From Chloranthus sessilifolius (lineage: Eukaryota; Streptophyta; Magnoliopsida; Chloranthales; Chloranthaceae): 64,000 nt of DNA. Each line of letters starts with the position of its first letter. The first letter of the stretch is position 1. The notes beneath the pieces are model-generated. The model was not told the origin of the DNA. It made no database searches and saw only the letters and a list, made by a program, of their open reading frames with translations. Of this stretch, positions 58,193-64,000 are shown piece by piece. Where the stretch lies: NCBI GenBank assembly GCA_021018995.1, contig CM037593.1, forward strand, positions 17,698,088 to 17,762,087. Direction: 5' to 3'. The translations under genes and the position numbers were made by a program.

Positions 58193-58429
58193 TCAGGTTT
58201 CAACAGCCAACAATTCGGCTTTGTTGTTGGTGCTGTCAAGAATCAGAAAACTGAATTTGTTGATTGCATCCCCCTCGTGATTACAAATGACGTCCCCGTC
58301 ACCCTCTCTACCTGGATTACCATGACAACACCAGTCAAAATTCAATTTCAGTGAGCCGGGCGAAGGAGGGAACCAGATAGTACGACGTTTCTGTTTGTGA
58401 ATCTCCCGTTGGAGCAAGCCGCAATCCAA
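58193..58429 (-). pseudogene. RNase H-like (RVT_3) domain fragment
   Basis: The minus strand encodes WFPPSPGSLKLNFDWCCHGN and PGREGDGDV followed by NNKAELLAVE. These match the RNase H domain at the end of plant LINE polyproteins and in small RNase H-like pseudogenes. The conserved G after NFD is W, and GGVI reads GDVI. Only the first half of the domain is present. Confidence 0.75.
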
Positions 58430-58897
58430 TCCCTACGGAAATCCCCGGGTGCCAAATTTTGGGTTTAAAACCGGTTATGCTTCGATTTAAACTTCCTTTA
58501 CATTTTGATGAAGAGCACGCTCCGATGTTGGTGAAGAGTTTGTGTTAAAGGATGTTTTAGAAATTTCCCCTTCTAAATATAATTTACTGCGTGTTACACA
58601 GTTTGTTTGGGCACCCATTTTTTTTTTGCTAAAACCAAGTAAAAGTATAACTCTATGTGCAAACATTTTGTAATTGTGCATCCAACTACGGGATAGAAAA
58701 AAAGGCCGTACCTAGTGCACAAGGCTCCAGCTTTTAGAGGGTCCGGGAGACCTAAATTGTTTGCAGGCCTACCCCCATTTTGGAGAGGCTGATTTCCGAA
58801 CTCAAACCCGTGAGGCATTGCTTAGGGCGGGTATCTCTTGCCATCACACCAAGTTTCGATCTCTTAACTAAGGGACAAAGGAACAGTTAATAACTAA
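58430..58897. other. Unassigned DNA
   Basis: No gene recognised; short minus-strand frames lack any domain. Confidence 0.45.
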
Positions 58898-59170
58898 ATG
58901 GCGAGAAAAACAAGGCCGATTCTTTCTAGTAACACTGATTTTAACTACCTTCACATGTCTCAAACAGGAGAGTTTCTGGGATTTCAAAATACCATCTTAA
59001 CAGCTCTTGGGCTTGAAAATTCAGTCCTCAAAGCTCGAGATTACATTCTGCCAGGGACGGCCTTTCACGAATTTCTAGTATGACAGCTTCCAGAAGGAAA
59101 ACTCATAAACCTTGTTTGTGAAGATGGAGTTGTTCATTATGTCAGCAACAGGAAAGAACATTGCGGTCGC
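58898..59170 (+). pseudogene. Unrecognised broken ORF
   Basis: An ATG opens a 61-codon frame (MARKTRPILSSNTDFNYLHM) that ends at 59083. The same frame continues past the stop for about 30 codons, with QLPEGKLINLVCEDGVVHYV, before the next stop. The balanced composition looks protein-like compared with the neighbours. I do not recognise the family; it may be a decayed exon of a host gene. Confidence 0.3.
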
Positions 59171-61096
59171 TGAATTCATAAACAGTGTCACTTGGAACGC
59201 ACCTAAACGTACTTCGAGGCTTGGAAGTTGGCGCGTTGTTCAGAATAGCGAATTGCCTGCTGGAACCAAAATTTGAAGGGAACGTTTTAAGAATTCAGAT
59301 TGGGTAGCAGACAAGTCAATGATTACGTACAAGTGAAACTATTTTTTCGTAACGTAGTGCCATGTGGTGCACAAGAGCAATGTTTATATCAGATCTAGCT
59401 CAAGATTGCCATGAAACTATCTCTATCGTATGATTAAGAAGAGTGTTCAAACACCAAAAACACTATACAAACTCTCCTCAAAATACAGCCTTGGAAGGCA
59501 AGTTGTACAAATTCATGGAATGTTCACTCTTCAAAGGAAGCAAGTTGGCTACCCTATATGAACTTTACTCTCTGTTTACGACCTGGGAAGTCAAAAATAG
59601 TACGCATTCATGAAACTAAAGCTGAATAGAGCACCTCAGTTTGGCATTCTACCCATATACCAAAAGCCTGCTCTTACAGCTTAGCATCTGCTATCCAAGG
59701 TAAAAAACTACTTGCTCGATTTTTCAAAAAAATGAAAAGTTGAGATCTTTTGATTGCCTCCTTTCCGGTCTGAAACAGAAAAACATAACCATTTATTCTT
59801 CCATTGGCTGCATTCGGCTTGGATATGGAATTCCATTCTCCATCGACTTAACATTCGAAGGATGAGTAAGGTGTCTGATCTCGTGAATTTTTTTTATTGA
59901 CAAAAGCAACTCCATTGATAAACAAGGAGTTACTAAACAGCTACCAATCAGAGGAGAAAAAACAACAAATGGGAAAGAACGAAAAAAAAAAAAAGCAAAG
60001 CTGTAGAAGAGCTGCAGAAGTAGCAGCGCAGCATGGGAGGTCACCCAGCCTCCAGGAATCTGACCTAATCCAGAAAATACATCGGATTTGGTCCAACAAC
60101 TCGAAGATTGGCTGGCGGCCCAAGTCTATCTGATATTGTAATCACTAACCACAGAGAGAATGAGCACAAGGGGGGAGTCTTTGGCATCTGAAGACCGCAG
60201 TAAGGGAGAGGAGCCCGATGGTTCTACCCTACTTAAGAAAGGGTCCAAGGCACCAAGTAGCGATCAGGTCACCACAGCTCCGAAGCAAGCACCAGGAGAC
60301 TTCATAAAGAAAGAGAACCTTTGCCCAAATGCAGGCAGAAAAGGCGTAGTGGATAAGCAGAAGGGCAATGGATCGGGTCTATGGTAACACAGAATGTGAA
60401 CCACAGGCATCGGCCATCCTCCTTTAATAAAAAGATCCCGAGACTCAATTCTATCCCACATAATACACCAGCAGAACAAGTGTTCTTTAGCCGCACCGCA
60501 GGCACACAGAGAGGCCGGCGAAAAAGATGATGATAGAAACAGGAGACGGATAACAGGCACTAGCAATCCACAGCCCAGAACCTGCGATCTCCAAACTGGT
60601 AGAGAGAGTTGACAAAATCACGATAGAGCTCAAAAAAGAACCACGGGCATCGTTCAATGTCGAATGTTATACAATGGTGGTTTGCTAGAGAAGTCTATGA
60701 TAATTCGTTGATAATTGAGAGGAAGCTATCTAAAGTCCCAGATCTCAACAAAAACTGTATTTTAGCTGAGAATTGGGGGGTTAAAATTGAGCACCTGTTG
60801 AACGTGACTACCACCAAATGCAAATGAAACAAGCTCGAAGATTGCTCCACCAAAATCAAGAAAGATGCACCTAAAAAAAAAAAATTTAATGAAAGAAAAA
60901 GATGGATCCTTTTTCCAATAAAGGGGATTTGGAGAGATCTTATATGATAATAAGAGCGATTTGGTTGCTACCTTCTTGGGTCTTAGCCTCTAACAAGAGA
61001 AATAGTTGCTATTACAAAACTCGGTTCCTTGGCTATGGATATGAACAAAAGGAATATTTAGATCGAGCTTGATTCCAAGTCGTCAAGGTTATTCTA
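59171..61096. other. Unassigned DNA
   Basis: No domain is recognisable on either strand. Frames at 59897-60133 and 60160-60387 are Ser/Lys-rich and short. Confidence 0.45.
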
Positions 61097-62759
61097 TGTT
61101 GCGACCCAAAATCCACGCACCTAGACCTCGAGTGGCAACCCAGACAGGTCAGAAGAAACCTGACATAAAAAATTTCTCTAACAAGGGATATAATACAGAT
61201 ATGAAGAAAGCTCACATTTTCAGAAGAACATAAGAAACTTTTCCTTTCATTATCTAGAACTGGTCAAAACAACTCACTATATTAAATTACACAACTCCTT
61301 TGTACAACAAGGCCCAACTGACTACATGTATATAAAGTTTGACATTACTATAATCAAGTCACCCACTATTAACATACTTTATAGACAGATAACCTTACTA
61401 GACACAGAAGTCTTCACCAAATAACCCTGTTGAGAACTCCGTCTACAGCTCTTCCTTTAATCTCTTTCCTTAGCCTACAGGGTGGTTGAAACCACCGAAT
61501 GAGCTAATCCACATGCTTTGCAAGTATCCAAATCTAATAACTAATGACTAAACCACTAACAAGCTGGTAGTTTCAAATTATCAAAATGTCATTTTAATGT
61601 TTCTTTTTTTTCAAACTAATCAAATAATTCATTCGCAATCATTACTGTCGTACATAGGTAAAAATTACATATTAATCCATTATTTAACTACCTGAACAGA
61701 TATATAACTGTGAAGTTACCTTATAGCTAACAACACGACTACTTGAGTGTTTTTCTTAACTACTTATTTAGTTGAGAACAGATAACAGATGCAGATCAGA
61801 TAACAGAATCACCACTGGGCAGGGGATTAGCTTTGCTCCATAAAAGCTCATGGCATTACTTCCATGCTTCTCGGATATAGGGTATTCATATCATATGAAT
61901 AAATATTTTAAAATTTTCAGGAATAATGATGACTTCCAAATTCGGAGTCCAAACATGTTACATTCAGATTTTCAGGTTTCAATTTGATAGATTTCATGAA
62001 TAGGGCTAGGATCAAATTCTAAAAAAATAAAGCAAGCAAAATATTAAATCCCAGAATCACATGTAAACTGAATTCAGAAAAAAATTTCAGATTTCAGCAT
62101 ATATAAATCGATTTCAGAAAGGGAAACTCAAATTGATTTACGCATTGATTGATTCCGCAAAATAACATCATAATCAAATAAGAGTTAATCAAAATATATT
62201 AGATTAGGGTACTTGCCTCAAAATTCCAGGTTAGGGTTTCAATCCCCAACAAAAACTTTTTCTTCAATTTCATCTTCAAACTCTTCTTTTAACTCTCTCT
62301 AGGTAACTTTCTCTCTCTAGATCTCTCAATCTTCTCTCTCTCGCGCGCTTTCATATCTCTCTCGGTCTCTTTCTCTCCCTCTCTCTCTCTCTCTTTCTCT
62401 CTCTCTCTAAATCTCTTTTTTCCCTTTTTTTGTCCACAAAGCCCTACACGAGGCCCACACAAGAACATCTCTCGAAAACTTCACCTCTAGAATCCTCTAA
62501 TTTAAAGCAACAAACAAAAAAAAATATTTCAAATACCTAGTTTACCTCTGTTAGTATTAAATTACCTAAAAGTCCTTAATATCAACCCAAATGTCTAAAT
62601 TGTCCCTTTAATTATTAAATTACTAAAAAAACCCTTGCAACCACTTAAATGTCCCAAATATCCATCAATTTGTTGAATTACCAATATACAAAATTTTAAA
62701 TGCATAAAATCAATATACAAAATTAAGTATCTGACCTGGTTTCAAATCGAGTTCTTACA
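61097..62759 (-). mobile_element. 3' LTR of a Ty3/gypsy element (1,663 bp)
   Basis: Read on the minus strand the LTR begins TGTAAGAACTCGATTTGAAA at 62759, directly after a purine tract (AAGGAGGGTTGGA) that fits a polypurine tract. It ends TTTTGGGTCGCAACA at 61097. The integrase C-terminus lies just upstream, which fixes it as the 3' LTR. A C/T-rich microsatellite is at 62290-62410. The target duplication cannot be tested because the 5' LTR is outside the window. Confidence 0.78.
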
Positions 62760-64000
62760 TCCAACCCTCCTTATGAAATTTCGTCCTCGATATTTAAGAT
62801 TATCTACCAAACAACTATGGATACTTTTCTCTCACTTCTTCTCACTCCCAAGTTGTTTCCCTTTCAGAATTATTTTGCCATTGAATCTTGACCAGCGAAA
62901 TCTTCTTATTGTGAAATACTTGTTCTTTGCTGTCTAAAATTCGGGTAAGTTGTTCAATATAAGACAAGTCATCACCAATTGGTATCGGTTCGTACTCCAA
63001 TATATGAGCAGGATCTCGAACACATCTTCTCAATATGAAAACATGGAATACGTTGTGGATGGTTGACATATACAAAGGCAATGCTAGTCTATAAGCAACT
63101 TCCCCAATTCGATTCAAAGCCTCAAAAGGACCAATAAACCTTGGGCTCAGTTTACCTTTCTTCCCAAATCGCATCACTCCTTTAGCTGGAGATACCTTCA
63201 AAAATACATGATCAACCTTCTCAAACTCTAAATCTCCTCTTGGCATATGAGTAACTTTTTTGTTTGCTCCGAGCTGTCTAAAGTCGATCTCTAATGAGTT
63301 TAATCTTCTTTATCGTTTTCTACACTACTTCCCTGCCTAACAACTTTCTTTCGCCATCCTCATCCCAACAAAGAGGTGAATGACAAGGTCTACCATACAG
63401 AGCTTCATACAATGTCATCTGAATATTGGCCTAGTAGCTATTATTATATGCAAATTCAATCAAAGGCAAGAATTGATCCCAACTTCCTTTAAATTCCATC
63501 ACACAAGCCCGTAACATGTCATCTAAGATCTGAATTACTCTTTCCGACTGCCCATCAGTTTTTGGGAGATAAGTTGTACTAACCTCACAATCTCATTGAC
63601 AAACAGCTGGGTCAATTTGGTCAACGGGTCATTCTTCCTGATGGCTAAGAAATGGACCGACTTCGTTAATCGATCAACTACAGCCCAAATAGTATCATGA
63701 TTATTCTTGGTTCAAGGAAGCCCCATAACAAAATCCATCATAATATCATCCCACTTACATTCTGGAATATCTAGGGGTTGTAATTTGCCTGCGGGTTTCT
63801 GGTGCTCTGTCTTAATCTGACAGATCAAACATTTTAAAATATATTGAGGAATGTCTCCTCTCATATTGTATCATCAAAAATTTCGCTTTGAAGTTTGATA
63901 CATTTTGGTTATACCTGGATGAAGGATGTATTTAGATCGATGGGCTTCGTCCAAGATCTGCTTCCTCAATTCAAGAATGTCAGGTACACACAATCTACCA
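62760..64000 (-). pseudogene. Ty3/gypsy integrase with chromodomain-like tail, broken, continues past the window
   Basis: From the right edge the minus strand encodes the zinc-binding/core junction ([20 protein letters not shown]), the core block [13 protein letters not shown] with the first catalytic Asp, IWAVVDRLTKS, then TDGQSERVIQ with the catalytic Glu in another frame, and SWDQFLPLIEFAYNNSY. The block that normally holds the second Asp, between the NEIVR and DGQSER parts, is missing. The intact frame 63246-62842 covers LSPRFIGPFEALNRIGEVAY and a chromodomain-like end (KIQWQNNSERETTWE). Several stops are present. The role in the family is insertion of retrotransposon DNA. Confidence 0.88.

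Noticed and set aside
60160-60387. 75-aa plus-strand ORF, Ser/Lys-rich
   Set aside because: No domain and no support from context; an opposite-strand frame of similar length overlaps it.

Overview
This window is nuclear DNA of a flowering plant. It is AT-rich and has no intact host gene. It contains plant-type Mutator-like (MULE), CACTA and Tourist-like elements, solo LTRs, a Ty3/gypsy element with a chromodomain-type integrase tail, and an endogenous pararetrovirus (Caulimoviridae). Every coding region I can identify belongs to a mobile or viral element, and all are broken by stops, frameshifts or lost key residues. I cannot name the species.

Layout. 1-5.8 kb: decayed repeats, a GC-richer block with a 216-bp tandem duplication, and two hairpin MITEs. 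5.8-7.2 kb: a fold-back MULE. 7.2-17 kb: a second MULE lineage with a FAR1-type transposase on the minus strand, many GAAGCG-N4-CGCTTC palindromes, a duplicated pair of small genes and an inserted solo LTR (TSD ATTTC). 17-23 kb: minisatellite, (TA)n, and a nested cluster of small elements built from TTCGGCCGAA and CGATACGTATCG palindromes, with CACTA MITEs inside. 23.3-25.7 kb: a second solo LTR (TSD GGTCG). 26-37.5 kb: MITEs, a short MULE (TSD TATAAATAA), an inverted repeat with insertions at the same 9-bp site in both arms, a Tourist-like MITE and a 2.1-kb-spaced direct duplication. 37.6-46.9 kb: a complete 9,254-bp MULE with a perfect 9-bp TSD (AAACAACTA). 47-49 kb: MITEs. 49.1-56.6 kb: the pararetrovirus, minus strand, one genome unit of about 7.14 kb plus a rearranged piece. 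57.4-58.2 kb: another MULE-like element. 58.2-61 kb: an RNase H fragment and unassigned DNA. 61.1-64 kb: the 3' LTR and integrase end of a gypsy element, cut by the window edge.

The most interesting object is the 9.25-kb MULE. A plus-strand MULE transposase (DDE residues, SWIM, zinc knuckle) faces a minus-strand multi-exon gene with a DUF1985-like region, a coiled coil and a Ulp1/C48-like domain. Candidate splice sites place arrays of 16-bp palindromes (CAATCG-N4-CGATTG type) in five of the six introns of that gene, in the 5' intron of the transposase gene, and between the two 3' ends. The short relatives at 5.8 and 27.0 kb keep similar palindromes. The FAR1-type MULE at 7-17 kb uses the same layout (6-bp arm, 4-bp spacer, 6-bp arm) with a different arm. 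ULP-carrying MULEs are known; I do not know of a description of this intron-placed palindrome array.
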